NCBI GenBank assembly: GCA_947168335.1
Contig: CAMVLM010000015.1
Coordinates: 1-41,034, forward strand
DNA: 41,034 nt
Direction of reading: 5' to 3'
Origin: an uncultured Butyrivibrio sp.
GTDB taxonomy: Bacteria; Bacillota; Clostridia; Lachnospirales; Lachnospiraceae
Part shown: positions 1 through 7,744 of the stretch, piece by piece
Layout: each line of letters opens with the position of its first letter
Numbering within the stretch: the first letter of the stretch is position 1
Made by a program: the position numbers and the translations under genes
Notes under the pieces: generated by a model
The model's input: only the letters and a program-made list of their open reading frames with translations
Told to the model about the DNA's origin: nothing
Database searches by the model: none

Positions 1-79
1 GGTTTGCACCTTTACCACCCAAGAGGTTACGCATGGTCATGTCGCCTTCGCTAAACATGTAAACGTATTTTTTCGCCAT
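1..79 (-). CDS. ppdK: Pyruvate, phosphate dikinase, N-terminal fragment (cut by window edge)
   Basis: Only the first 26 codons are inside the window. They read MAKKYVYMFSEGDMTMRNLL followed by GGKGAN, the characteristic start of pyruvate phosphate dikinase. This enzyme interconverts pyruvate, ATP and phosphate with PEP, AMP and pyrophosphate in the cytoplasm, and many fermentative clostridia use it in glycolysis. The GGKGAN segment belongs to the nucleotide-binding N-terminal domain. An AGAAAGG ribosome site lies just upstream of the ATG, and a perfect inverted repeat sits immediately before it (separate entry). The rest of the gene lies to the left of the window, so intactness cannot be judged. 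Confidence 0.9.
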   Translation of the reverse strand, partial: MAKKYVYMFSEGDMTMRNLLGGKGAN

Positions 80-92
80 TTCACTACCTTTC

Positions 93-112
93 TTACCGAA
101 TCTATTCGGTAA
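93..112. promoter_or_regulatory. Perfect 9-bp inverted repeat in the ppdK leader
   Basis: TTACCGAAT and ATTCGGTAA flank a 2-base centre and lie 14-33 bases upstream of the ppdK ATG, directly before its ribosome site. In RNA it would form a 9-bp hairpin with a very short loop; as DNA it is a typical size for a dimeric repressor operator. No U tract follows, so it is not a terminator. Function is inferred from symmetry and position only. Confidence 0.5.
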
Positions 113-171
113 AACCCTTTCCATTTTGCTACTATTTATAATTAACTATGGAAACATAGTAATTACTTAAT

Positions 172-1047
172 TCATGCAGGGATAAAACCCTCAAAAATAA
201 AAATGTCAAATCTCTTACGACATTTATCAAGTTCTGCCTGGCTTCTGATTGTCCAGGCAGCTGCTGTATTTCTGTACAGCCCATGACATATCATCCTTGA
301 AATATTACCGGCATGCTGATGGTTATATGCCACGAAATCCGGTCTCGTCAGAAAATTAAAGATCAGAAACGCCAGTGCAACATATACCGGTGTATGAAGA
401 AGTCTGTCCCCTTCATGGAAAAATTCCTCAGAGAGCTGTCCTCTGAAGACATTCCTGTGATTATTTTTGTACCAATACAATCCTAAAGGATTAAAGGATT
501 CTATACAATATACGCCCTTATATTCACTAAGTATACTGTCAACTACCGGGCATACGGACACGTCAAATCTTTCTATCTTGAGCTCAACGATAAGCGGAAC
601 CCTGCCGTCTACCATTTTAATGAAATCCGTAAATCTCGGAATCTTCTCCTCTGAATTCAGAAGATGAAACTGTAAAAGCTCTTCATATGTATAATCAATG
701 ACTTTACCTGAAACACCAAGACTTCCATCGGGATTATGTACCGCATTTTCAGGTATCTGTCCTTCAGGATATCTCGCAACTCTGGCCAGGGTAAAATCAT
801 GAAATACCACAGGCACTCCATCCTTAGTCAGCTGAACATCAAGTTCAATGCCATATCCTGCATCCACAGCCTTCTTAAAAGCTGCCATAGAATTCTCAGG
901 TGCATCGGATGAATTATCGTGCAGACCTCTGTGAGCATACAAATTCTGCTTAAGCAGTTCATCTGAAGCAGGCTTTCCAATTATTCTGGGCATAATAGCC
1001 ATGAAATAAAGAATAACCAGAACGATCAATAAAACTAAAATCTTCAA
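172..1047 (-). CDS. Membrane-anchored glycerophosphodiester phosphodiesterase family protein
   Basis: The 291-residue protein starts with a hydrophobic segment (about residues 2-20) and continues as a GDPD TIM barrel on the outer or membrane face. Recognisable motifs are YAHRGLHDN (His and Arg of the catalytic site), PENSMAAF, GIELDVQLTKDGVPVVFHD (metal-binding Glu/Asp and second His) and VPLIVELKIE. The family hydrolyses glycerophosphodiesters from phospholipid turnover to glycerol-3-phosphate and an alcohol. The start codon is TTG; the ribosome site is weak, so the start could be a few codons off. It lies downstream of the MFS gene on the same strand with a gap of about 100 bases. The exact substrate is unknown. 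Confidence 0.85.
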   Translation of the reverse strand: MKILVLLIVLVILYFMAIMPRIIGKPASDELLKQNLYAHRGLHDNSSDAPENSMAAFKKAVDAGYGIELDVQLTKDGVPVVFHDFTLARVARYPEGQIPENAVHNPDGSLGVSGKVIDYTYEELLQFHLLNSEEKIPRFTDFIKMVDGRVPLIVELKIERFDVSVCPVVDSILSEYKGVYCIESFNPLGLYWYKNNHRNVFRGQLSEEFFHEGDRLLHTPVYVALAFLIFNFLTRPDFVAYNHQHAGNISRMICHGLYRNTAAAWTIRSQAELDKCRKRFDIFIFEGFIPA

Positions 1048-1110
1048 AACATACTACCAGACTTTCTGCTGTCAATTTTTTAACACACCCTTGCTATTTT
1101 AATACCTTAA

Positions 1111-1127
1111 GTCTTGTATGACAAGAC
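1111..1127. repeat. 7-bp hairpin between GDPD and MFS genes
   Basis: GTCTTGT and ACAAGAC form a perfect stem around a 3-base loop in the gap between the two leftward genes. Neither side carries a convincing U tract, so it is at best a weak terminator for the MFS gene; an operator is the alternative. Confidence 0.35.
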
Positions 1128-1150
1128 CGAAAATAAAAAAGTGTACCTAA

Positions 1151-2467
1151 TTAATCATCAACATCAAAATTCTCAAGCAGACTCTTTTTTGCCCCCGGCT
1201 TTGAATCTCCGTGATTAACCATCAGCATTGTGATAAACGCAAGGCAGGAGAAAACAAAAGCGTACGGGAACAGTGCCCTGTAAGAAACATATTCCAGAAG
1301 AAATCCCGAGAATATAGGAGTAAATACCTGTGCAGCCATTGAAAATGTATAGTAAAGTCCTGTATATTTTCCAATTACGGAGCTTCTGCCCATCTCAACG
1401 ACCATAGGATATGAGTTTACATTGATGGCAGCCCAGCCTATTCCAATGACCGCAAATAAAAATGAAAGTGCCGAATTATATGTTGTCATGAGTGCTGCAA
1501 CAAGATAACAGATACTCATCAGTGCCACACCGGTCAGTATGGTTTTCTTCCTTCCAATTTTGGCAGATATAATACCAATCGGAATGTATGAAATAACAGC
1601 AGCAATTGTCGCTATCATAAGACAGTCTGCATAAGCGCCGTTATGAAGATCCCAGACTTCAGTAACATATCTGGAAAAAGCCGTAGTTACCGCATTATAT
1701 GCTGCAAACCAAAGGAAAACAGAAAGAAGGAGGCATGCAAGACTCTTAAATACATCAGCTGAAAGAACCTCTTTGTCCTCAACGGACATGTTTTCATTTT
1801 CATCTGAAAACGCTCCGCCCTCTCCGTCAAAATCTGCAACGCCCTCTCTCACCTTGCTTATAAGCTTATTCTCCGGAATTGTCACAAATAAAACAGCAAC
1901 TGTAAGCACCATGAAAACAACGATAGATATCATAAGCGGAATATAGTTGGTATCTGCCTCTTTACTTGCGGATTTAAGAAGCAACTTTATCATTACAAGT
2001 GTATAAACCGCACCAAGTGTACCCATGAGGTTGATTATTGCATTGGCCTTACTTCTGTGAGCCGCGGGTGTCAGCTCCGGCATAAGTGAAACTGCAGGTG
2101 ATCTGTAAGTTCCCATGGCAATGAGAAGCAGTAAAAGTATACCTACGAATAAAATGAGATTTGTACTGAAATGCGCTGTAGTTATAAGAACAATAAGCAG
2201 AATTACAGATGTAATTGTACCAAACAGGATAAACGGCATTCTCTTGCCGATCTTTGTATCTGTTTTATCTGAAATATCACCAAACAAAGGTAAAAGGAAA
2301 AGTGCAAGAACATTATCCAAAGCCATGATAACACCGGTCAGTGTCTCCCCAAGCCCGAAATGATAAGTAAGAATTTTGGGAATTTCATTGTCGTAGAACT
2401 GCCAGAATGAACAGATTGACATAAAGGCAAGTCCTATCAAAATTGTCCTTTTATAATTCAGCTTCAT
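1151..2467 (-). CDS. MFS transporter, GPH/SLC45-like
   Basis: A 438-residue, strongly hydrophobic protein with roughly 12 membrane segments in two blocks, split by a long acidic cytoplasmic loop (around residues 205-240, rich in Glu and Asp). The N-terminal half contains DISDKTDTKIGKRMPFILFG, which matches the loop 2-3 signature D-x-x-[ST]-D-x-[ST]-x-[ST]-x-x-G-[KR]-R-x-P of GPH-type sugar-cation symporters and SLC45 relatives. A second-half loop reads SAKIGRKKTI. The ATG at 2467 is preferred to an earlier in-frame start because a GGGGG ribosome site lies 7 bases before it. The substrate is unknown; a sugar or glycoside is the family-based guess. Confidence 0.8.
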   Translation of the reverse strand: MKLNYKRTILIGLAFMSICSFWQFYDNEIPKILTYHFGLGETLTGVIMALDNVLALFLLPLFGDISDKTDTKIGKRMPFILFGTITSVILLIVLITTAHFSTNLILFVGILLLLLIAMGTYRSPAVSLMPELTPAAHRSKANAIINLMGTLGAVYTLVMIKLLLKSASKEADTNYIPLMISIVVFMVLTVAVLFVTIPENKLISKVREGVADFDGEGGAFSDENENMSVEDKEVLSADVFKSLACLLLSVFLWFAAYNAVTTAFSRYVTEVWDLHNGAYADCLMIATIAAVISYIPIGIISAKIGRKKTILTGVALMSICYLVAALMTTYNSALSFLFAVIGIGWAAINVNSYPMVVEMGRSSVIGKYTGLYYTFSMAAQVFTPIFSGFLLEYVSYRALFPYAFVFSCLAFITMLMVNHGDSKPGAKKSLLENFDVDD

Positions 2468-2550
2468 TATTAATACCCCCAAATATATAAAATTATTCAA
2501 AATCACCAATTTTCATCACAATATATCTTAACATAAATATGTAAGTTTAG

Positions 2551-2579
2551 TTGCAATTTAATGCTTATTCTCATATAAT
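2551..2579 (+). promoter_or_regulatory. Sigma-A type promoter of the ABC-F gene
   Basis: TTGCAA and TATAAT are separated by exactly 17 bases, a near-consensus housekeeping promoter. Transcription would begin near 2586, giving a leader of about 37 bases to the ATG at 2623. Confidence 0.75.
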
Positions 2580-2622
2580 ACGAAATGTTGCAAAATGAAT
2601 GTTATATGCGAGGTTTTTTTAT

Positions 2623-4263
2623 ATGATAAGTGCTAATAATGTTACACTGCGTGTAGGAAAAAAGGCTCTTTTTGAAGATGTTAACATCAAGTTCACCGAG
2701 GGAAACTGTTACGGAATCATCGGTGCAAACGGTGCCGGTAAGTCAACTTTTCTTAAGATTCTCTCCGGCAAACTCGAGACCACTAACGGAGATGTAACAA
2801 TAACTCCCGGTCAGCGTCTTTCTTTCCTTGAGCAGGACCATTTTAAATATGATGAATTCACTGTTCTTGATACCGTAATCATGGGTAATGCCCGTCTTTA
2901 TGAGATCATGAAGGAAAAAGATGCCATCTATGCAAAGGAAGATTTTTCCGATGAAGACGGTATCCGTGCCAGTGAGCTTGAAGCAGAATTTGCAGAAATG
3001 AACGGATGGGAAGCTGAATCCGATGCAGAAAGCCTTCTCAACGGACTTGGTATTGAGACAGAACTTCATTACAAGCAGATGAATGAGCTTGATGGTAATC
3101 AGAAGGTTAAGGTTCTTCTTGCAAGAGCGCTTTTTGGTAATCCTGATATCCTTCTTCTGGATGAGCCTACCAACCATCTTGATATGGATGCTATCGCATG
3201 GCTTGAAGAGTTCCTTATTAACTTTGAGAACACAGTCATTGTCGTATCCCATGACCGTTACTTCCTTAATAAAGTATGTACATATATCGCCGATATCGAT
3301 TATGGTAAGATCCAGCTTTATGCAGGTAACTACGATTTCTGGTACGAATCTTCACAGCTGATGATCCGCCAGATGAAAGAAGCTAATAAGAAGAAAGAGG
3401 AACAGATCAAAGAGCTCAAGGAATTTATTGCCCGTTTCTCTGCTAACGCAAGTAAGAGTAAGCAGGCTACTTCACGTAAGAGAGCTCTTGAGAAGATCGA
3501 GCTTGATACAATTAAGCCCTCTTCCAGAAAATATCCTTACATTGATTTCAGACCTGACAGAGAGATCGGTAACGAAGTTCTCACTGTTGATGGTATAAGC
3601 AAGACAATAAATGGCGAGAAGGTTTTGGACAATATCTCATTCGTTGTACAGCACGACGACAAGATTGCTTTTGTCGGTGGTAACGAGCTTGCCAAGACTA
3701 CTCTCTTCCAGATTCTTACAGGTGAGATTGAGCCCGATGAGGGAACATATAAATGGGGTGTTACAACATCACAGGCATATTTCCCCAAGGATAACTCTCA
3801 CGAGTTTGACAATGACTACAACATTACGGAATGGCTCACCGGTTATTCTGAAATCAAGGATGTAACCTATGTCCGCGGCTTCCTCGGAAGAATGCTCTTT
3901 GCAGGTGAGGACGGTGTTAAAAAGGTCAAGGTTCTCTCCGGTGGTGAGAAGGTTCGCTGCATGCTCAGTAAGATGATGATCAGCGGTGCCAACTGTCTTA
4001 TCTTTGATGAGCCCACCAACCACCTTGACATGGAATCTATCACAGCACTTAACCAGGGTATGATCAAGTTCCCCGGCGTTGAGCTTTTTGCCTGCCGTGA
4101 CCATCAGGTAGTACAGACAACAGCAAACAGAATAATGGAAATACTCCCCGACGGAACACTTATTGATAAGCGTTCCACATATGATGAGTATCTTGAAAGC
4201 GACGCTATGGCCAGAAAGCGTACTGTTTATAGCACCAACGAGGATGAGGATAATGACGACTGA
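2623..4263 (+). CDS. ABC-F family ATPase, YbiT-like
   Basis: A 546-residue soluble protein with two ATP-binding cassettes in one chain and no membrane segments, the layout of ABC-F translation factors that act on the ribosome. Cassette 1 has Walker A GANGAGKS (residues 34-41), a degenerate signature LDGNQK, Walker B ILLLDEPTNHLD and the H-loop VVSHDR. A charged linker rich in Lys and Glu follows. Cassette 2 has signature LSGGEK and LIFDEPTNHLD, but a divergent Walker A GGNELAKT and CRDHQ in place of SHDR. The ATG at 2623, with GAGG 8 bases upstream, is chosen over an in-frame ATG at 2599 that sits too close to the predicted transcript start. Whether it confers antibiotic resistance cannot be told from sequence. 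Confidence 0.88.
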   Translation: MISANNVTLRVGKKALFEDVNIKFTEGNCYGIIGANGAGKSTFLKILSGKLETTNGDVTITPGQRLSFLEQDHFKYDEFTVLDTVIMGNARLYEIMKEKDAIYAKEDFSDEDGIRASELEAEFAEMNGWEAESDAESLLNGLGIETELHYKQMNELDGNQKVKVLLARALFGNPDILLLDEPTNHLDMDAIAWLEEFLINFENTVIVVSHDRYFLNKVCTYIADIDYGKIQLYAGNYDFWYESSQLMIRQMKEANKKKEEQIKELKEFIARFSANASKSKQATSRKRALEKIELDTIKPSSRKYPYIDFRPDREIGNEVLTVDGISKTINGEKVLDNISFVVQHDDKIAFVGGNELAKTTLFQILTGEIEPDEGTYKWGVTTSQAYFPKDNSHEFDNDYNITEWLTGYSEIKDVTYVRGFLGRMLFAGEDGVKKVKVLSGGEKVRCMLSKMMISGANCLIFDEPTNHLDMESITALNQGMIKFPGVELFACRDHQVVQTTANRIMEILPDGTLIDKRSTYDEYLESDAMARKRTVYSTNEDEDNDD

Positions 4264-4269
4264 TATTTC

Positions 4270-4317
4270 TTGTAAAGTTTTCGGCATCCTGTCCTGTTAG
4301 CCGCAAAAGCTTTACAA
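4270..4317. repeat. Long imperfect hairpin between the ABC-F gene and purC
   Basis: The left arm TTGTAAAGTTTTCGGC pairs with the right arm GCCGcAAAAgCTTTACAA, with only two single-base bulges and a loop of about 14 bases. It lies between the ABC-F stop and the purC ribosome site. There is no U run after it, so it is a poor intrinsic terminator in the forward direction; an mRNA stabiliser or an operator is possible. Confidence 0.5.
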
Positions 4318-4364
4318 TGATAATATAAACATCAATTTTTATGTGTATGCACAAAGGAGGCAAT

Positions 4365-5234
4365 ATGAAGGAGTATAGTCCGGTAAAAGAAGGTAAGGTA
4401 AGAGAAATCTACGATACAGGTGATAACCTTATCATGGTAGCAACTGACAGAATTTCAGCTTTTGATGTAATTCTTAAAAACAAGGTTGAGAAAAAAGGTA
4501 CTGTCCTTACCCAGATGTCAAAGTTTTGGTTTGATTACACCAAAGATATTGTAGCAAACCACATGATCAGCACAGACACCGCTGATATGCCTGAATTTTT
4601 CAGAACTGAAGAGTTTACCGGCAACAGCATGCTCTGCAAAAAGCTCACAATGCTTCCTATCGAGTGCATCGTTCGCGGATATATAACCGGTAGCGGTTGG
4701 AACAGCTACAAAGAGAACGGCACAGTTTGTGGAATCAAGCTCCCCGAAGGTCTCAAAGAATGTGACAAGCTTCCTGAACCCATCTACACTCCTTCCACCA
4801 AGGCTGAGATTGGTGATCACGATGAGAACATCGATTTCGAGCGTTCAGTAGAAGTACTTGAGAGAGACTTCCCCGGACATGGTCAGGAGTATGCTGAGAA
4901 ACTTCGTGATTACACAATTGCTCTTTATAAAAAGTGTGCTGACTACGCTCTCACTCGCGGAATCATCATTGCTGATACAAAATTCGAGTTTGGTCTCAAT
5001 GAAGATGGCGAGGTTGTTCTTGCTGATGAAATGCTCACACCTGACAGCAGCCGTTTCTGGCCTGTAGAAGGCTACGAGCCCGGTAAGTCACAGCCTTCAT
5101 TTGATAAACAGTTTGTTCGTGACTGGCTTAAGGCAAATCCTGAAAGTGACTACAATCTTCCTCAGGATGTAATTGACAAGACTATCGCAAAATACGAGGA
5201 AGCGTACGAACTTCTTACAGGTAAAAAGCTATAA
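4365..5234 (+). CDS. purC: Phosphoribosylaminoimidazole-succinocarboxamide synthase (SAICAR synthetase)
   Basis: The 289-residue protein matches PurC throughout: KEGKVREIY near the N-terminus, ATDRISAFDV, the substrate motif PIECIVRGYITGSGW, and IIADTKFEFG followed by LADEMLTPDSSRFW. It joins CAIR and aspartate with ATP hydrolysis in de novo purine synthesis, in the cytoplasm. The start at the second in-frame ATG is supported by AAAGGAGG 4 bases upstream; an earlier ATG would place the ribosome site inside the gene. Other pur genes are not adjacent, so purC appears to stand alone, closed by a strong palindromic terminator. No PurR box or purine riboswitch was recognised in the short upstream region. 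Confidence 0.95.
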   Translation: MKEYSPVKEGKVREIYDTGDNLIMVATDRISAFDVILKNKVEKKGTVLTQMSKFWFDYTKDIVANHMISTDTADMPEFFRTEEFTGNSMLCKKLTMLPIECIVRGYITGSGWNSYKENGTVCGIKLPEGLKECDKLPEPIYTPSTKAEIGDHDENIDFERSVEVLERDFPGHGQEYAEKLRDYTIALYKKCADYALTRGIIIADTKFEFGLNEDGEVVLADEMLTPDSSRFWPVEGYEPGKSQPSFDKQFVRDWLKANPESDYNLPQDVIDKTIAKYEEAYELLTGKKL

Positions 5235-5240
5235 TATAAA

Positions 5241-5290
5241 CGGGGTTGCCTGTTGATCATATGATCAACAGGCAACCCCGAATTTTTTAT
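5241..5290 (+). terminator. Terminator of purC: perfect 40-base palindrome plus U tract
   Basis: Positions 5241-5280 are a perfect palindrome with 20-base arms and no spacer (it starts CGGGGTTGCC and ends GGCAACCCCG), followed by AATTTTTTAT. In RNA this gives a very stable GC-based stem before a U run. The opposite strand ends in an A/T-rich but not U-rich stretch. Confidence 0.85.
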
Positions 5291-5931
5291 CGGTGCTGTA
5301 CTGAAGTTCATAACCCTTAACCGTCTTGGCAGCCTTTTTCCAGGTTATTTTCATTGATTTGTTTTTTACAGATATCTCCTTAATAGCCGGTGTCTTTATT
5401 GTTTTATCAATGCTCTCGGAAGTCTGTGAAGAATTGTTTTCATTCGAATTGACCTTTCCGGGTTTCTTTTCGGAACTATCAGAGGGCTTTTTATTATCTC
5501 CCGGAAGCGGAATCGGATCCGGAGCAGAATCATCCTTCACTGCTTTTTTTGCACTCGAAGCAGGTACCACAACATAAACAGGTTCTGAATTAGCATATAG
5601 GTTCATATTCGATGTAAGCAGGATTAGCTCTACTTCTTCTTCCTTTTCAGCACAAGGCCAGGTGAATGTATTGGATTCTCCCCTACTGGCAATCGTCGTA
5701 CTTCTTCTATTTACAAGTACCCCGCCTATAGCCTTTGCGGTTTTTGACCAGCTGATTTCATAGTGGTCATTATTCACAATTTTAACCTTACCATTTTTGG
5801 GGGTATCAATTCTTTGGGTGAGCGTTATACTTTTACTTGAAATAACGTTCTGCGCATTTCTTTTATAATGCCAAAGCTCCGCACAGAACGAAAATGCTTC
5901 TTTATCCGGTGACCCAATTATATAAAGGCTT
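5265..5931 (-). pseudogene. Remnant of an exported FN3-like domain protein
   Basis: An open frame runs from just inside the PHP gene end down into the purC terminator, but has no convincing start: the only candidate near its middle is a GTG at 5777 without a ribosome site, and coding-like sequence (TPKNGKVKIV, then NNDHYEISWSKTAKAIGG) crosses it. Two fibronectin-III/Ig-like units are visible, YEISWSKTAKAIGG and MKITWKKAAKTVKGYELQYS, separated by a Pro/Ser/Glu/Lys-rich linker. The second unit stops abruptly after YSTDKKF, where homologous domains normally continue; the last four codons come from the terminator palindrome. There is no signal peptide. I read it as the middle of a cell-surface protein gene truncated at both ends. 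A genuine small protein from the GTG is less likely. Confidence 0.55.
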
Positions 5932-5932
5932 A

Positions 5933-6781
5933 TTATAGCTGCCTATGATTCCTGATCAATTCCAGACACTCAAAGGGAACAACCATACGTCCTGTTCCGG
6001 AGCCAAGCTCTATATGCGGCTTGTTAGCGCCATGAAAATCAGAACCTCCGCTGATAAGAAGATGATATTTATCCGCAAGAGCTTTAATATCCCTCTCATC
6101 CTGGGCTGTATATGTACCATAGATAGCTTCTATTCCCATAACGCCTGCTTCAGCAAGTTCACTTACAAGCTGATCCATCGCCTCTTTACCAAGTCCATAT
6201 AAAACAGGATGCGCAAGAACCGGAATTCCTTTTGCCTGTAGTATCTGCTCTATTGCCATCTGAGGTGTAATCTTCTCCCTCAGAACATAGCAGGGACAGT
6301 GGTCACCTATATATCTGTCGAAAGCCTCTTTAATACTGGTGGTATACCCCTTCTTGTAAAGAAGTCTTCCAAAGTGCGCTCTTGTTATAACAGCACCCGG
6401 ATTTTCTTCCACCAGTTCCTCATAGGTTATAGGCATTCCCGCATCCGTAAGTTTCTGACACATCTTTCTGTTTCGCTCTATTCTGGATTCTATAAAGCCC
6501 TGAAGTGACGCCCTGTATTTCTCGTCCTTATAATCAATATATAAGCCAACGACATGAACGTCCTTGCCGTTTCTTACAGTTGAATACTCAATTCCGGGAA
6601 TAACCTCCAGATCCGGATATTTTTCTCCCTGTCGGATTGCCTCATCAAGACCATCAACTGTGTCATGATCAGTAAGAGCTATAGCTGACAATCCCTTTTC
6701 ATGAGCATGGTCCACAAGCTCTGCCGGAGAAAAAGTACCATCTGACGCTGTAGAATGAGTGTGAAGATCTACCGTTTTCAA
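5933..6781 (-). CDS. PHP-domain phosphoesterase (RNase AM / TrpH-YciV family)
   Basis: A 282-residue cytoplasmic protein covering the full length of the PHP family to which E. coli YciV (Rnm, RNase AM) belongs. Metal-binding motifs appear in order: DLHTHSTASDG at the N-terminus, LTDHDT, PGIEYS, RAHFGR, LAHPVLYG and GGSDFHG near the C-terminus. Characterised relatives hydrolyse 3',5'-bisnucleotides or trim 5' ends of RNA; which applies here is not visible. The start is TTG with GGGAGG 6 bases before it. Its promoter region faces that of the HAD gene. Confidence 0.85.
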   Translation of the reverse strand: MKTVDLHTHSTASDGTFSPAELVDHAHEKGLSAIALTDHDTVDGLDEAIRQGEKYPDLEVIPGIEYSTVRNGKDVHVVGLYIDYKDEKYRASLQGFIESRIERNRKMCQKLTDAGMPITYEELVEENPGAVITRAHFGRLLYKKGYTTSIKEAFDRYIGDHCPCYVLREKITPQMAIEQILQAKGIPVLAHPVLYGLGKEAMDQLVSELAEAGVMGIEAIYGTYTAQDERDIKALADKYHLLISGGSDFHGANKPHIELGSGTGRMVVPFECLELIRNHRQL

Positions 6782-6820
6782 ATTTCACCTCCCATAAATT
6801 CATATAATAAACACGTCTCA

Positions 6821-6829
6821 TTATAACAT
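6821..6829 (-). promoter_or_regulatory. Extended -10 promoter of the PHP gene
   Basis: On the minus strand TGTTATAAT provides a consensus -10 with an upstream TG, about 40 bases ahead of the TTG start. No good -35 element is seen. Confidence 0.4.
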
Positions 6830-6854
6830 ATTTATATTATCGTTTTTTCGCCCC

Positions 6855-6883
6855 TTTACCGTTTTGCACAAACATGCTATAAA
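6855..6883 (+). promoter_or_regulatory. Promoter of the HAD phosphatase gene
   Basis: TTTACC and TATAAA are 17 bases apart, and the -10 is preceded by TGC (extended -10). The leader would be about 45 bases. Confidence 0.5.
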
Positions 6884-6933
6884 AATACTCGTGTGACTGT
6901 TAGAAAATACACACAGATTTTTGAGGAGAAATT

Positions 6934-7737
6934 ATGAGCAAGATTTTTTTTACAGATTTGGATGGAACACTTCTTACTTCAGATAAAAAGGTAAGCCCTG
7001 CAACTATGAATGCACTTAAGAACTTTACCGAGGCAGGCAATCACTTTGCCATAAGTACAGGCCGTGCCCTTGACAGCGCCAAAACCGTTCAGAAAGAAAA
7101 TAACCTTTTCTTCCCCGGAAGCTACCTTATAGCATATAACGGTTCTGAGATTTACGACTGCGATACCGGGAAAGATGTATACAGAACCGGAGTACCATTC
7201 GACCTGGTACCTGAAATATTCCGCATGGCAAAGGAATATGGAATCCATTGTCATACCTATAATAATGATCATATCGTAACTCCGGCTGAGGACGAGGAGC
7301 TCACTTATTACAGAAGAGTAATACACACTCCTTATATTGTTGCAGATGACATACTATCCAATCTGTCCGATGTCCCTTGTAAAATAATCGGAATCGAACT
7401 CCACGACAGAGCAAAAATTGAGCGCTTTAAATCTGCAGTCGAAGAAATGTCAAATGACAGACTCACTCTTCTTTTCTCAAATCCTTACTACCTTGAGATT
7501 TTCAACAAGGAAGCCGGTAAAGGGAGTGCGGTAACAAGACTTGCGAAGCACCTGAATATCCCAATTGAAAACACCATAGCTGCAGGTGATGAAGAAAACG
7601 ATATCTCCATGATAGAAGCTGCCGGTACAGGAGTTGCCATGATAAATGCCGTGGATGCCGTAAAAAAAGCCGCCGATGTCATTACCAAAACTGATAACAA
7701 CAACGACGGTCTGGCACCGATATTACTTAACGCATAA
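6934..7737 (+). CDS. Cof-type HAD phosphatase
   Basis: A 267-residue cytoplasmic hydrolase of the HAD-IIB (Cof) group. Motif I is FFTDLDGTLL near the N-terminus (nucleophile and acid/base Asp), motif II is AISTGRA, and the conserved Lys and metal-binding Asp motifs are NKEAGKGSAV and AAGDEENDISMIEAAG. A mobile cap domain lies between. Members dephosphorylate sugar phosphates, pyridoxal phosphate or flavin phosphates; the substrate cannot be assigned. GAGGAG stands 5 bases before the ATG. It converges tightly with the metallophosphoesterase gene (7-base gap) and no terminator hairpin is visible between them. Confidence 0.88.
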   Translation: MSKIFFTDLDGTLLTSDKKVSPATMNALKNFTEAGNHFAISTGRALDSAKTVQKENNLFFPGSYLIAYNGSEIYDCDTGKDVYRTGVPFDLVPEIFRMAKEYGIHCHTYNNDHIVTPAEDEELTYYRRVIHTPYIVADDILSNLSDVPCKIIGIELHDRAKIERFKSAVEEMSNDRLTLLFSNPYYLEIFNKEAGKGSAVTRLAKHLNIPIENTIAAGDEENDISMIEAAGTGVAMINAVDAVKKAADVITKTDNNNDGLAPILLNA

Positions 7738-7744
7738 TGCAATA

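Noticed and set aside
5241..5280. Insertion-sequence end or transposon inverted repeat
   Set aside because: There is no transposase, no second copy in the window and a U tract follows; it behaves as the purC terminator.
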